The position numbers and the translations under genes are program-made. DNA of 64,000 nt, taken from NCBI RefSeq assembly GCF_009720365.1, contig NZ_WBZD01000037.1:116821-180820 (forward strand), in the 5' to 3' direction. The first letter of the stretch is position 1; every line of letters starts with the position of its first letter. The notes under the pieces were generated by a model. It saw only the letters and a program-made list of their open reading frames with translations. It did no database searches and was not told where the DNA came from. Shown piece after piece: positions 8,522 to 17,915 of the stretch. The stretch comes from Catellatospora paridis (GTDB lineage Bacteria; Actinomycetota; Actinomycetes; Mycobacteriales; Micromonosporaceae).

Positions 8522-10540
8522 ATGGAGCGTACGCGTTTCTTCCGCCGGCCGATCTTCTGGATCTTCATCGTGGCCATCGGCGCGATCCTGCTCAGCCAGC
8601 TCTTCACCAGCGGCCCGAGCTACCAGCCCGTGGACACCTCGGTGGCGCTCGCCCAGCTCAACCAGGCTGGGCCGAACGCGATCAAGGAAGTGCAGATCCG
8701 GGACAAGGAGCAGACGCTCCGGATCGACCTGGCCAATAAGAGCAAGTTCGACGATGTCGAGACCGACAAGATCGAGGCCCAGTACCCGGCAGCTGCCGGC
8801 CTGCAGATTTTCAACGAGGTCGACGCGGCCAAGAAGGCCGGCAAGATCTCCGGCAACTTCGACGCCGAGGTGACCGAGGAGAGCGTCTTCCTGTCGCTGC
8901 TGGTGAGCCTGCTGCCGATCGCCGTGCTGGTGATCCTGCTGCTGCTGTTCATGTCGCAGATGCAGGGCGGCGGCTCGCGGGTCCTGAACTTCGGCAAGTC
9001 GAAGGCCAAGCTCGTCAGCAAGGACACCCCGAAGACCACCTTCGCGGACGTGGCCGGCTCCGACGAGGCCGTCGAGGAGCTGCACGAGATCAAGGACTTC
9101 CTGCAGAACCCGGCGAAGTACCAGGCGCTCGGTGCCAAGATCCCGAAGGGCGTGCTGCTGTTCGGCCCGCCCGGAACGGGTAAGACGCTGCTGGCCCGCG
9201 CCGTCGCCGGCGAGGCCGGGGTGCCGTTCTACTCGATCTCGGGTTCCGACTTCGTCGAGATGTTCGTGGGTGTCGGCGCCTCGCGTGTCCGTGACCTGTT
9301 CGAGCAGGCGAAGGCGAACGCCCCGGCGATCGTGTTCGTCGACGAGATCGACGCCGTCGGCCGCCACCGCGGCGCCGGCATGGGCGGCGGTCACGACGAG
9401 CGCGAGCAGACCCTCAACCAGCTGCTGGTCGAGATGGACGGCTTCGACGCGAAGGGCGGCGTCATCATGATCGCCGCGACCAACCGTCCCGACATCCTCG
9501 ACCCGGCGCTGCTGCGCCCGGGCCGGTTCGACCGCCAGATCGCGGTGGACACCCCCGACATGGTCGGCCGCAAGGCGATCCTGCGGGTCCACGGCAAGGG
9601 CAAGCCGTTCACGCCGGACGTGGACCTGGACGCGGTGGCACGGCGTACGCCGGGCTTCACCGGCGCCGACCTGGCCAACGTGATCAACGAGGCGGCGCTG
9701 CTGACCGCGCGTCAGGACAAGCGCGCCATCAGCAACGAGTCGCTGGAGGAGTCGATCGACCGGGTGGTCGCCGGCCCGCAGCGGCGCAGTCGGGTGATGT
9801 CGGACCACGAGAAGAAGATCACCGCGTACCACGAGGGCGGCCACGCCCTGGTGGCCTGGGCACTGCCGCACAGCGCGCCGGTGCACAAGGTGACGATCCT
9901 GTCGCGCAGCCGCTCGCTCGGTCACACGCTGGTGCTGCCGACCGAGGACAAGTACACGCAGACCCGCGCCGAGATGATCGACACGCTGGCGTACGCGCTG
10001 GGCGGCCGGGCGGCCGAGGAGCTCGTCTTCCACGAGCCGACCACGGGCGCCGGCAACGACATCGAGAAGGCGTCGGCGCTGGCCCGGGCCATGGTCACCC
10101 AGTACGGCATGAGCTCGAAGCTGGGCGCGGTCAAGTACGGCACCGCCGGTGACGAGCCGTTCCTGGGCCGGTCCTACGGGCACGAGCGGGACTACTCCGA
10201 CTCGATCGCCGCCGAGATCGACTCCGAGGTGCGCTCGCTCATCGAGCTGGCCCACGACGAGGCGTACGAGATCCTCGTCGAGTACCGCGACGTGCTCGAC
10301 GCGATCGTGCTGGAGCTGATCGAGAAGGAGACCATCTCCACCGACGACATGGCGCGCGTCGCCGCCCGTGTCGTCAAGCGGCCGCCGATGGCCCCGTTCA
10401 ACGGGTTCGGCAAGCGCACACCGTCCACCCAGCCGCCGGTGCTCACCCCGGCCGAGGTGGAGAAGCAGTCGGCCAGCAACGGCCAGGCCATCGACAGCGG
10501 CGAGATCACGGTCTCGACGACGGCGGAGGCCACGAACTGA
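8522..10540 (+). CDS. ftsH: ATP-dependent zinc metalloprotease FtsH
   Basis: A membrane-anchored AAA+ protease that degrades misfolded membrane and short-lived cytosolic proteins; 672 residues, typical length. It has two N-terminal transmembrane segments (about residues 12-30 and 125-148) flanking an extracytoplasmic domain. The AAA domain follows, with Walker A GPPGTGKT (215-222), Walker [12 protein letters not shown] and the second region of homology ([20 protein letters not shown]). The M41 zinc site is HEGGH (His437-His441), with Gly in place of the usual Ala at the fourth position. The C-terminal 40 residues are polar and probably disordered. About 235 bases of leader lie upstream after the repeat element. 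folE follows closely. Confidence 0.97.
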   Translation: MERTRFFRRPIFWIFIVAIGAILLSQLFTSGPSYQPVDTSVALAQLNQAGPNAIKEVQIRDKEQTLRIDLANKSKFDDVETDKIEAQYPAAAGLQIFNEVDAAKKAGKISGNFDAEVTEESVFLSLLVSLLPIAVLVILLLLFMSQMQGGGSRVLNFGKSKAKLVSKDTPKTTFADVAGSDEAVEELHEIKDFLQNPAKYQALGAKIPKGVLLFGPPGTGKTLLARAVAGEAGVPFYSISGSDFVEMFVGVGASRVRDLFEQAKANAPAIVFVDEIDAVGRHRGAGMGGGHDEREQTLNQLLVEMDGFDAKGGVIMIAATNRPDILDPALLRPGRFDRQIAVDTPDMVGRKAILRVHGKGKPFTPDVDLDAVARRTPGFTGADLANVINEAALLTARQDKRAISNESLEESIDRVVAGPQRRSRVMSDHEKKITAYHEGGHALVAWALPHSAPVHKVTILSRSRSLGHTLVLPTEDKYTQTRAEMIDTLAYALGGRAAEELVFHEPTTGAGNDIEKASALARAMVTQYGMSSKLGAVKYGTAGDEPFLGRSYGHERDYSDSIAAEIDSEVRSLIELAHDEAYEILVEYRDVLDAIVLELIEKETISTDDMARVAARVVKRPPMAPFNGFGKRTPSTQPPVLTPAEVEKQSASNGQAIDSGEITVSTTAEATN

Positions 10541-10605
10541 ACGGCGGCCAGGAGCTGGACCACCTCGCCGCCCGCCTGGTCGACGGCTCCCTCACCGGTG
10601 TTCCG

Positions 10606-11181
10606 GTGGAGGAGACCGTCGACCTCGCGCGTATAGAGAAGGCGGTCCGCGAGATCCTCATCGCGCTCGGCGAGGACCCGGACCGGGACGGGCTCCAGAA
10701 GACCCCGTCCCGGGTCGCGCGGGCCTACGCGGAGCTGTTCGCCGGGCTGCGGGTCGACCCCTCACAGGTCCTCAAGACGACGTTCGAGGCCGACCACGAC
10801 GAGTTCGTGCTGGTCCGTGACATCTCGATCTTCAGCCTGTGCGAGCACCACCTGCTGCCGTTCCGGGGCGTGGCGCACGTCGGCTACCTGCCCGGCGAGG
10901 ACGGCCGCATCACCGGCCTGTCGAAGCTGGCCCGGCTGGTCGAGGTCTTCGCCCGGCGGCCACAGGTGCAGGAACGGCTCACCTCCCAGGTCGCCGACCT
11001 GCTCCAGGAGCAGCTCCAGGCGCGGGGCGTCATCGTGGTGCTGGAGTGCGAGCACATGTGCATGGAGATGCGCGGCATCCGCAAGGCCGGCGCCCGCACC
11101 GTCACCAGCGCCGTACGCGGCATCCTCAAGACGGACCCGAAGACCCGCGCCGAAGCGATGTCCCTGATCAACTCCCGCTGA
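10606..11181 (+). CDS. folE: GTP cyclohydrolase I
   Basis: Converts GTP to 7,8-dihydroneopterin triphosphate, the first step of folate synthesis, in a cytoplasmic decamer. The zinc-binding motifs are visible: [10 protein letters not shown] (Cys and His) and [13 protein letters not shown] (second Cys). 191 residues from GTG 10606. The reading frame continues upstream without a stop to a CTG at 10537 that overlaps the ftsH stop codon; the upstream codons read as plausible protein ([17 protein letters not shown]), so the true start could be earlier. No convincing ribosome binding site precedes GTG 10606. A strong terminator follows. Confidence 0.95.
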   Translation: MEETVDLARIEKAVREILIALGEDPDRDGLQKTPSRVARAYAELFAGLRVDPSQVLKTTFEADHDEFVLVRDISIFSLCEHHLLPFRGVAHVGYLPGEDGRITGLSKLARLVEVFARRPQVQERLTSQVADLLQEQLQARGVIVVLECEHMCMEMRGIRKAGARTVTSAVRGILKTDPKTRAEAMSLINSR

Positions 11182-11193
11182 CCCCGTACCGCC

Positions 11194-11231
11194 AGCGCCC
11201 GTCCCGCCGCGACCACGGCCGGACGGGCGCT
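11194..11231 (+). terminator. intrinsic terminator after folE
   Basis: AGCGCCCGTCC (11194-11204) pairs perfectly with GGACGGGCGCT (11221-11231) and is followed by TTCGTT. It separates ftsH-folE from the convergent accessory gene block. Confidence 0.85.
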
Positions 11232-11236
11232 TTCGT

Positions 11237-11860
11237 TCACAGCACGGCGAGCAGCAGGACCGCCAGCAGCGCCGGCGCGATGCACGCGAACGCACCGACG
11301 GCGGCGGTCCGGGGACGCTCCGGGTAGACGATGCCGACCAGCAGCCAGCCGCCGCCGAACGCCAGCGGCGCGAGGATCAGGCCGCACACCGCGGCGAAGA
11401 ACACCTGCGCGCCGTCGCCGGCCAGACCCGCGACCGCCAACTGCACCAGCAGCGCGGCGAGGCTCAGCGGCCCGTACACCAGCAGGTTGCGCAGCGTCTG
11501 GGAGCCACTGCCCTCGTCGTCGAACCGGGCCAGCGCCCCGTCCGCGACCTCGACGTTCGCGCCCGCCTGGCGCAGCGCGGCCAGCGCCACCGCAGGCCCT
11601 CCGGTGACCGCCTCCGCCGCGGTGAGCAGCTCCGCCGGGCCCGGCTGGAGCACCGGCGGCGGCGCCCCCGCCCGGCTCGCCGAGTCGAGCAGCCGCGTGG
11701 CCTGCATCCCGAGCCGAGCCTGCACCGTCGGCAGCTCATCGCGGGCCGCCGCCAAAGCCGACGCCTCACCCGCGGCCGAGTCCGCCGCCTCCCGCCGCAC
11801 CGTGTCCAACCGCTGCGCCGCCCCCAGATACTCCGCCCAGGCCGTACTCCGCTCACTCAC
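11237..11860 (-). CDS. hypothetical protein with coiled coil and C-terminal membrane segments
   Basis: A 207-residue protein of unknown function. The N-terminal 130 residues are Ala/Arg/Leu-rich and helical (coiled-coil-like), followed by three hydrophobic segments (about 127-145, 150-172 and 185-206), so it is probably membrane anchored. It lies 46 bases downstream of, and on the same strand as, the FtsK-like ATPase, so the two are probably cotranscribed. It may be a membrane partner of that ATPase; this is inferred from position only. No family was recognised. Confidence 0.7.
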   Translation of the reverse strand: MSERSTAWAEYLGAAQRLDTVRREAADSAAGEASALAAARDELPTVQARLGMQATRLLDSASRAGAPPPVLQPGPAELLTAAEAVTGGPAVALAALRQAGANVEVADGALARFDDEGSGSQTLRNLLVYGPLSLAALLVQLAVAGLAGDGAQVFFAAVCGLILAPLAFGGGWLLVGIVYPERPRTAAVGAFACIAPALLAVLLLAVL

Positions 11861-11906
11861 CGCGCACCCGCTTGCTCGGCTGTCGTGGGCAGGGCTGGCA
11901 GCGTGG

Positions 11907-13841
11907 TCATGCGGGCTCCTGGGTCAGCGCGGTGAGGACTACGGGCGGGTCGGAGGAGGGATCGCGGGCCTGCCAGAGCCGCTGGCGCAGGGCCGCCATG
12001 ACCTGGGCGTCGGCGTCCGGGTCGGGGAAACGCACCGTCTTCTCATGGCCGCGGGTCGCACCGCGCGGGCCGCCCAGGCCGCCGGCCGTGTTGACGACCG
12101 CGCAGCCCATCGGCAGGGTCGCCGCCGCGTCGTTGGTCGCCTCCAGCACGTCCCCGCCGCCCGGCAGCGCGATGCGCACCGGCACCTGCCCGAACAGCGA
12201 ATCCCGGCGCACATGCAGCGCCTCGATGCCGCGCACCGTGTGCGAGCAGAGGATCAGATGCACGCCGTACGTACGCCCCCGCCGCCCGATCGACTCCAGC
12301 AACCCCAGCGCCTCGGCCGAGACCGGATCCGAACCCGCCAGCAGCACCGGGAACTCGTCGATCACGCAGACCAGGCGGGGCAGCGAGCGCTGCTCGCGGG
12401 CCTGCGCGAACCGTTTCACGCCGAGCTCCTGCCACAGCTCCTCGCGGCGGCCCAGCTCCTCGTCCAACTCGCGCAGCACCGCCAGCCCCTGCTCGCGGTC
12501 GCAGTCCATGCCGACCACCCGGGCGTGCGGCAACCACGCCGGATCAGGTTCCGGCCCCGCGCCCTGCGCGAACCGCCCGAACGCCCCACCCGGCTTGCAG
12601 TCCAGCAGGTACAGCACCAGCTCGTCAGGGTCGTAGCGGGTACACAGCCCATACAGCACGTTCACCAGGAACGCCGACTTGCCGCCGCCCGAACGCCCGC
12701 CGACCAGCCAGTGCGGCGTCAGATCCGCGAACACCAGCGAAATCGGCGTATCACCGGCCAGCCCCGCCGTCGTCGACAGCCCCGCCGCCGACGACTCCGC
12801 CCACCAGTGATCCGGATCCGGCAGCAGGTCCATCAGATGCACCTGCCCCGACAGGGCATAACGTTCCGCCAGCTCGCGGCACACCCGCGCCACCAGCTCC
12901 GCGGGCGGATCCGGATCGAGCCGCACCGGCACCGACAGACCGGGCCACGTCGCGGTCGGGCTCGGGCCGTCGCCCGCCGCCGGCTGCGCGAAAGGCATGC
13001 CCCCCAGCAGCGCGTACGGATTACGCAACGCGATCAGCGTGCTCATCGGCAGCGGGGCCTGCGCCGACGGCAGCGACGTGTCCGGAGTCAGCGGCGGCGG
13101 CGGCCAGCCCGCGACGATCAGATGCAGCCCCGTCGCCGGACCCGCCTGCGCCAGCGCGGTGATCCGATTCAACTCGGCCCCCTGGACATCCGACGGCAGC
13201 GCGGCGACCAGCAACAACATGGTGCAGTCCCGACGCCGTGGCCGGGCCGTCGGTCGCCGCTGCGCCTCCGGCCGGCTCGGACGTACCCAATGCTCGGCCT
13301 CCGCCAGCACCGCCTGCAACCCGGCCCGGTCCGTGACCGGCGGCGGCATCAGGCCCGCATCGGCCAGCGCCCCGAACGGCGCGAACAGCGCCCCGCCCAC
13401 CGCGTCCACCGCCCGCACCACCAGGGTTCCCGACGGCGCGGTCGCCAGCAGCCGCAACAGGATCGCCCGCAGCACCCCCGCCACCCGAGGATCCCGCGAA
13501 TCGGCGCTGAACGTCAGATGGCCCGTGCCCAGCAGCGGCAACACCGCCGGGAACCAGGCGTCCTCCTGCGGCGCCGCCGTGCCGACCCGCACGAACTCCG
13601 GCCGGCGCTGCTCGCCCAGCGGCGTGCCCGCCGGCACCTCGTCCAGCGCCGCACCCAGCCAGCCCGGCGTCAGCCGAGCGGCGGCGTCCCGCAGCCGCTG
13701 CGCCAGCGCCTGCTGCTCGGCCAGGTCGGTCCGCGGCGGCGGAAGATAAGTGTCCAACGCGGACGCCGCAGCCTGTGTCACCGCCGAAGCATGCCGGTGC
13801 AGGCTCGCCGCCTGGTCGATCCGCGCGTTCAATCCGGGCAC
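11907..13841 (-). CDS. FtsK/SpoIIIE (EccC-like) ATPase
   Basis: A 644-residue P-loop ATPase. Walker A is GGRSGGGKSAFL (about residues 379-390) and the Walker B region is RLVCVIDEFPVLL (about 485-497), followed by LLESIGRRGRTYGVHLILCSH, the typical FtsK/SpoIIIE arrangement. The first 350 residues contain no transmembrane helices and look like degenerate ATPase or regulatory sequence. Such proteins act as DNA translocases, conjugation coupling proteins (TcpA-like) or type VII secretion ATPases (EccC). The ESX-like substrates and mycosin nearby favour an EccC-like role, while the VirB4/VirB6 set favours a coupling protein; this is unresolved. The GTG start at 13841 is supported by GGAGGTG 5-6 bases upstream. 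Confidence 0.85.
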   Translation of the reverse strand: MPGLNARIDQAASLHRHASAVTQAAASALDTYLPPPRTDLAEQQALAQRLRDAAARLTPGWLGAALDEVPAGTPLGEQRRPEFVRVGTAAPQEDAWFPAVLPLLGTGHLTFSADSRDPRVAGVLRAILLRLLATAPSGTLVVRAVDAVGGALFAPFGALADAGLMPPPVTDRAGLQAVLAEAEHWVRPSRPEAQRRPTARPRRRDCTMLLLVAALPSDVQGAELNRITALAQAGPATGLHLIVAGWPPPPLTPDTSLPSAQAPLPMSTLIALRNPYALLGGMPFAQPAAGDGPSPTATWPGLSVPVRLDPDPPAELVARVCRELAERYALSGQVHLMDLLPDPDHWWAESSAAGLSTTAGLAGDTPISLVFADLTPHWLVGGRSGGGKSAFLVNVLYGLCTRYDPDELVLYLLDCKPGGAFGRFAQGAGPEPDPAWLPHARVVGMDCDREQGLAVLRELDEELGRREELWQELGVKRFAQAREQRSLPRLVCVIDEFPVLLAGSDPVSAEALGLLESIGRRGRTYGVHLILCSHTVRGIEALHVRRDSLFGQVPVRIALPGGGDVLEATNDAAATLPMGCAVVNTAGGLGGPRGATRGHEKTVRFPDPDADAQVMAALRQRLWQARDPSSDPPVVLTALTQEPA

Positions 13842-13958
13842 GCCGACACCTCCGCTGCGTCCTCCCCGGGGGAGGGTAGCGCAGAGCGCCCGATACCTGT
13901 CGCAACTACGCGGAAGCAACTGCCGAGTAAACCCGACAGATCATCCGTCGACGACGGG

Positions 13959-14234
13959 CTATTCGTCCTTCTGCAGGTAGTCGATGAACCGCGCCCTGAT
14001 CAGAGGCTCCTGATCGCCGTAATCGTGGCCGGTGAACTCCCGCCACAGCGACACCGAGTCGTCGACCGCCGAGCCGATGTCGGCGAGTTCCCGCTCCTCG
14101 GTCTCCGGCGACGTGGGCAGGTGCTTGAACAGGTCCCAGAAGAAGCCGAGGTCCAGCTTCTCGCGCGCCTTGGTGAAGGCTCGCTCGCGCAACTCCTCGG
14201 TGGGCAGGGCATCCAGTTCGGTGAAATCGGTCAC
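13959..14234 (-). CDS. conserved hypothetical protein (91 aa)
   Basis: A small acidic helical protein beginning MTDFTELDALPTEELRERAF, with FFWDLFKHLP in the middle and LIRARFIDYLQKDE at the end. It has no signal peptide or membrane helix. No family was recognised. Its strand matches the FtsK-like gene, 117 bases downstream. Codon usage is typical of the genome, which supports it being real. Confidence 0.65.
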   Translation of the reverse strand: MTDFTELDALPTEELRERAFTKAREKLDLGFFWDLFKHLPTSPETEERELADIGSAVDDSVSLWREFTGHDYGDQEPLIRARFIDYLQKDE

Positions 14235-14335
14235 CCGACCAGCGTACGGGGTGATTCCCGGAGCGGCCTCCCGGCGGTGATCCGTCCGCCTGTCGCGACC
14301 TCGTGCCGCGTCGGGAGGCAGGCTATCGTCATCGC

Positions 14336-14497
14336 GTGTACGAGACCCCGCCGCCGAAGCGGCCGTCGCCCATCCTCGGCCTGCTGAAGAAGCCGATGAT
14401 GCTCGCCATCGCCGGAGCCGCGGTGGCGCTCCTGCTCGTCATCTTCTGCTGCTGCGGGCTGTGGTTGTTCGGCAACCTCAACACCGGGTCGGTCTGA
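14336..14497 (+). CDS. small membrane protein (53 aa)
   Basis: The likely GTG start at 14336 gives a protein with a short Pro/Lys-rich N-terminus (YETPPPKRPSP), then KKPMMLAIAGAAVALLLVIF and a Cys-Cys-Cys cluster at the end of a single transmembrane helix, with a short outside tail. A longer frame starts at 14303. It is on the opposite strand to the preceding gene and precedes the ESX-like genes. The function is unknown; small size keeps confidence moderate. Confidence 0.45.
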   Translation: MYETPPPKRPSPILGLLKKPMMLAIAGAAVALLLVIFCCCGLWLFGNLNTGSV

Positions 14498-14506
14498 CGC
14501 CGCGGG

Positions 14507-14515
14507 TTATCCACA
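14507..14515 (+). other. single perfect DnaA-box-like 9-mer
   Basis: TTATCCACA, identical to the classical DnaA box, occurs once just upstream of the ESX-like genes. A single box does not make an origin, and no cluster or adjacent replication gene is present. Confidence 0.3.
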
Positions 14516-14607
14516 GAGGAATCGTCGGCCCTGTGCGCGGCGTGTCTGCTCGGCTACGCTGCCCGCAGGGCGTGCTGATGCACGTCTCTGCTCATGGGGA
14601 GGTGAGC

Positions 14608-15018
14608 ATGGCGGACAAGCCGATGCCGCAGCTGGCGGTGGACCTGGTCGAGGTGCGGAAGGTCACCGAGGACCTGCGTGCGCGTACCAATGACGGGCTG
14701 GCTCCGGGAGTGGGGCAGTTCGCGCGGGAGATCGAGCGGGGCGTGTTGTTCGGCACGTTCTCACCCAGCGGCGAGACCCAGGCCGCGAGGAACGCGTTCT
14801 GGGCCGCGCTGCAGCGGCACCATGACAACGCCAGAGTGCAGCTCGAAATCGGGTACACGCTCGCCAGCGCGCTGGAGAAGGCGTTGGAGAACTACACGAA
14901 GGCCGACGATCTGGCCGCGGTGAAGCTCGCTGTGCTGGAGCAGGAGGTCACCGCGGTGACCAAGCGACTTGCTCTCGCCGAACTACGCCATGAGCAGGGG
15001 CGAGGGGCATACATCTGA
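14608..15018 (+). CDS. small helical protein with type VII secretion-like YxxxD motif
   Basis: A 136-residue, wholly helical protein without a signal peptide. The ATG at 14608 has a good ribosome binding site (GGGGAGGTGAGC). A helical stretch (NAFWAALQRH ... TLASALEKALEN) is followed by YTKAD (Tyr96 to Asp100), which fits the YxxxD/E general secretion motif of type VII (ESX) substrates and their EspC-like relatives. The stop overlaps the next start (TGATG), and the set continues into a mycosin. It is probably a substrate or chaperone-like partner of an ESX-type system. No canonical WXG is present, so the call rests on size, motif and neighbours. Confidence 0.7.
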   Translation: MADKPMPQLAVDLVEVRKVTEDLRARTNDGLAPGVGQFAREIERGVLFGTFSPSGETQAARNAFWAALQRHHDNARVQLEIGYTLASALEKALENYTKADDLAAVKLAVLEQEVTAVTKRLALAELRHEQGRGAYI

Positions 15019-16241
15019 TGGATGAGCCGAAGCCTGCCGAGATCGCGGTGACCAGTGCCGCGTCTGCTCTACCGGAACAGCCGGTATGGAAGGTCGTCTT
15101 CACCAACTGGGACCAGTACGACGTGCCGCGAATTTGGGACAGCCTCAGCTGCGTCAGCCAGCCGGAGACGAGGGAGCAGACCCAGAACATTGCCCGGTCC
15201 GCCGACCAGCTCAACGCCCAAGCCGACCAGTTGGAGCGGCTTCGCGTAAGACTCGCGGCTGCCTGGTCGGCCGGGCAGAGTGCGGCTGCGGCTGCGGCCG
15301 TGGGCCAGATCGATGCACTGATCGGCGCGCTGCGTGCGAACGCTTATGCCGCGGCCGTCACGGCGCGAGGGGTCAATGGCGTGGTCGAAGCCATGACGTC
15401 GGCGAGGCAGCAGCTCGAGCCGATCGTCAACGAATACTTCGGGATAACCAGCGAGCACCACGTGTACGCATGGCGACCCGTGGCCGGCAGGCTCAACCAG
15501 CAAGCGCGGGAGGTGATGATCTCGGCTGAACAGGCCATCCGCGACCACCGCAAGAGCATCGTCCTGCCTGAGCCCACAGAGGCTTTCTGGACTTACCGAG
15601 AGACACTCAAGCCCGGTGAGAAAAAGGATGTCGAACAGCCCGACCCGCGCAGCCACTGGAGGCCGCCCGGCACGCCATTGCCGTCTTCCTCGACGCCGGC
15701 ACCGCGGCGTGACTCGGATCTGATCGCCGAAGATGACGATCAGTCGCCGGTCGGCGGCCCGGTACTCGGTGGTATGCCCGTTCCAGGCATCCCCCCTGGG
15801 GGAGCATCGGTGTTGCCGATCCTTCCCGGCAGCCCATACGCACCAGCCGGTGGGGCATACGTGATGCCGACCGGCAGCAGCGGTGCGGCAGGTTATGTCG
15901 TACCCATGGTGGCTGGAGTCGCGTCAGGACCGGGTTCCCGCGTGGGCGCGAACATGCCAGGAATGCTGCCCATGCCTACGCCGATGGGCGCGCCATCGTC
16001 CAACCGCAGCGGAGACGCCGGGTCACTCTATCGCCAGGGCAGTAACACGCGATGGGACGTGCGGCAAGGGGGACCGGCGGTGATCGGCCCTATCACCCAG
16101 CCTGCTCAGGAACGTGCAGCGGCCTCTTCGGAGGCAGAAGAGTTCCGCCAGTGGTACACCGAGGTCGCGATGCCGTGGCGGCTCGCCGGTGAGCACGGAG
16201 AGCCGATGCCGACCGTCACTATCCGCCGAGGAGCACAGTGA
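15018..16241 (+). CDS. ESX-associated (WXG/PPE-like) protein with Pro/Gly-rich C-terminal region
   Basis: 407 residues. The first 190 are helical, with a WxxG-like turn (LAAAWSAGQSAAAA, near residue 85), followed by Ala-rich helices typical of PPE/WXG-type proteins that sit beside ESX genes in Micromonosporaceae. The rest is low-complexity Pro/Gly/Met-rich sequence (PVLGGMPVPGIPPGG; LPMPTPMGAP). It then ends in a short conserved-looking tail containing EEFRQWYTEVAMPWRL. No signal peptide was found. It overlaps the upstream gene by one base and the downstream mycosin by 4 bases (GTGA), implying coupled translation. GC is lower than in surrounding housekeeping genes. Confidence 0.7.
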   Translation: MDEPKPAEIAVTSAASALPEQPVWKVVFTNWDQYDVPRIWDSLSCVSQPETREQTQNIARSADQLNAQADQLERLRVRLAAAWSAGQSAAAAAAVGQIDALIGALRANAYAAAVTARGVNGVVEAMTSARQQLEPIVNEYFGITSEHHVYAWRPVAGRLNQQAREVMISAEQAIRDHRKSIVLPEPTEAFWTYRETLKPGEKKDVEQPDPRSHWRPPGTPLPSSSTPAPRRDSDLIAEDDDQSPVGGPVLGGMPVPGIPPGGASVLPILPGSPYAPAGGAYVMPTGSSGAAGYVVPMVAGVASGPGSRVGANMPGMLPMPTPMGAPSSNRSGDAGSLYRQGSNTRWDVRQGGPAVIGPITQPAQERAAASSEAEEFRQWYTEVAMPWRLAGEHGEPMPTVTIRRGAQ

Positions 16242-17332
16242 GCGCAGCTCGGCGCGTCATGAGAATGGCCGCCTCCATGTCGGTGATCGTCGGCACGCTG
16301 GCGACCGCCGCGCCGACCGCGCTCGCAGCCGATCAGATCAGCGTCGGTCAGTGGTTCCACGCGCAGATGAATACGGGCATAGCCCACAAGATCACGAAGG
16401 GCGAAGGTGTCGTCGTCGCAGTCGTCGACACCGGCGTGGACGCCAATCATCCGGATCTTGCAGGCTCCGTGTTGTCAGGAGCAGACTTCAGCAGCGAAGG
16501 TCCGGGCGACGGGCGGACGGACCGCGACGGGCACGGGACTGCTATGGCGGGCCTCATCGCTGCTCACGGCCGGGTCGGTGGAGTCGCGCCGGCAGCAAAA
16601 ATTCTTCCTGTGCGTTCCTCCGCCAGATCTCTAGGCACCGGTGGACTCAGTAAGGGCATCCGCTGGGCGGTCGGTCAGAGCGTCGACGTCATCTCGCTCT
16701 CTTTGGGCGCTGAGTCCGATGACATCGTGCTCCAACAGGCGGTCGAAGAAGCTCTCGCGGCCGACATCGTGGTTGTCGCTGCGGTAGGTAATCGCACGCA
16801 TGTCACCAAGGTGGGATATCCGGCGACCTATCCGGGCGTCCTCGCCGTGTCGGGAGTCGACCAGAAGGGCTTGCACTCTTCTGCCTCGGTAAGCGGGGCA
16901 CCGGTCGACATCGCAGCACCATGTGACGGCGTCTCCAGCACCTCCCTCGACGGGGGATGGGGAATGGGCACGGGGACGTCGAACTCGGCGGCCCTCGTGG
17001 CGGGCGCGGCCGCACTGGTCCGCGCGCGCTTTCCAGACATGCCGGCCACGGAGGTCATCCACCGGCTCACCGCAACAGCGGTGGACAAGGGCCAGCCGGG
17101 GCCTGACGGAGAGTACGGCTACGGACTGGTGGACGTCTCCGCTGCCCTCAGTGCCTCGGTGCCGTCGTTGACGCCCTCAGCGAAGTCGGCAACGCCTCAG
17201 GCCGGGCCAACATCCGACGGGACAACTCCGCCTCGGTCGTCACGCCTCATGGTCGTGCTCGTGGGCGGCATGGTGCTCGTGCTTGCAGCGATCTCTGGTC
17301 GCGTTTGGTGGTTGAGGCGTCAGCAACGGTAG
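16238..17332 (+). CDS. mycP: mycosin-type subtilisin protease (type VII secretion-associated)
   Basis: A 364-residue membrane-anchored S8 protease. It has a signal peptide (about residues 1-30, ending ALAAD). The catalytic triad is Asp64 (VVDTGVDANHPD), His99 (DGHGTAMAG) and Ser248 (GTSNSAALVAG), with oxyanion-site Asn in AVGNRT. A Pro/Ser-rich linker and a C-terminal transmembrane helix (LMVVLVGGMVLVLAAI) end in a basic cytoplasmic tail. This architecture is specific to mycosins of ESX/type VII secretion loci. The GTG start overlaps the preceding stop. No eccB, eccD or eccE gene is visible nearby, so the system is minimal or its other parts are elsewhere. Confidence 0.88.
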   Translation: MSAARRVMRMAASMSVIVGTLATAAPTALAADQISVGQWFHAQMNTGIAHKITKGEGVVVAVVDTGVDANHPDLAGSVLSGADFSSEGPGDGRTDRDGHGTAMAGLIAAHGRVGGVAPAAKILPVRSSARSLGTGGLSKGIRWAVGQSVDVISLSLGAESDDIVLQQAVEEALAADIVVVAAVGNRTHVTKVGYPATYPGVLAVSGVDQKGLHSSASVSGAPVDIAAPCDGVSSTSLDGGWGMGTGTSNSAALVAGAAALVRARFPDMPATEVIHRLTATAVDKGQPGPDGEYGYGLVDVSAALSASVPSLTPSAKSATPQAGPTSDGTTPPRSSRLMVVLVGGMVLVLAAISGRVWWLRRQQR

Positions 17333-17410
17333 CGGCATAGATCCCTGCCTGGGTGACGTCTGTGTTCAGACAATCAGGGACGTTCGGCAAAAGGCGGTGA
17401 CGGCGCGAGA

Positions 17411-17914
17411 ATGAGGGGCATGGTGCGGTCAGTGAAGTGGCGAAAGATCATATTGATCTTGGCGATTGTCGTTGCGGCTGCTGGAATTGGCGGCGTGGTA
17501 GCCGTGGTCTTGACCTACCACGAGGTGACCAAGATCGACCGTACCGAGCCACTGGTCGTGCTCGATGAGTATCTGGATGCTGTCCTTGTTCGAAAGGATC
17601 GAGTGGGAGCGGAGCTTTACGAATGCTCCGGCAGCAGTAACCTGACGGCTCTGGCGAACCTTCGCGGTCAACTGAATGAGCGCGAGCGCTCGTTCGGCGT
17701 CGAAGTATTGGTTACTTGGGGCGCCATGTCTCAGGCGGGACAAGGTAGCTCGATTTCGGCCACGACCGAACTCACCGTCATCGCGCTTGAGGACGGCTCT
17801 GAGCAAAGCCGTAGTAGCCAAGCCTGGCGGTTCACACTCGTGAATCAGGACGGCTGGCGTGTTTGTGCCGCGGAGCGGACCACAGCGGCATCTCCGTCAC
17901 CCAGCGCCGGGTAA
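17411..17914 (+). CDS. membrane-anchored hypothetical protein, NTF2/VirB8-like extracytoplasmic domain
   Basis: 167 residues: a short basic N-terminus, one transmembrane helix (IILILAIVVAAAGIGGVVAVV, about 13-34), then an outside domain with DEYLDAVLVRKDRVGAELYEC near its start and WRFTLVNQDGWRVCAAE at its end. The pattern of helix pair plus beta sheet ending in a Trp-rich strand resembles NTF2-like domains of DUF4878 or VirB8 type. Two cysteines could form a disulfide. The start is ATG 17411 or the ATG three codons later, which has a better ribosome site. Base composition (about 58 % GC) is well below the window average. It ends 1 base before the convergent gene's stop. Confidence 0.65.
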   Translation: MRGMVRSVKWRKIILILAIVVAAAGIGGVVAVVLTYHEVTKIDRTEPLVVLDEYLDAVLVRKDRVGAELYECSGSSNLTALANLRGQLNERERSFGVEVLVTWGAMSQAGQGSSISATTELTVIALEDGSEQSRSSQAWRFTLVNQDGWRVCAAERTTAASPSPSAG

Positions 17915-17915
17915 G

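Noticed and set aside
11331..14387. A 1018-codon plus-strand open frame across the FtsK-like gene
   Set aside because: It is an Arg/Pro/Gln-rich shadow frame; the minus strand carries the Walker motifs and ribosome site.
14507..14515. DnaA box as evidence of a replication origin
   Set aside because: Only one box, no cluster, no AT-rich unwinding region and no rep or dnaA gene nearby.
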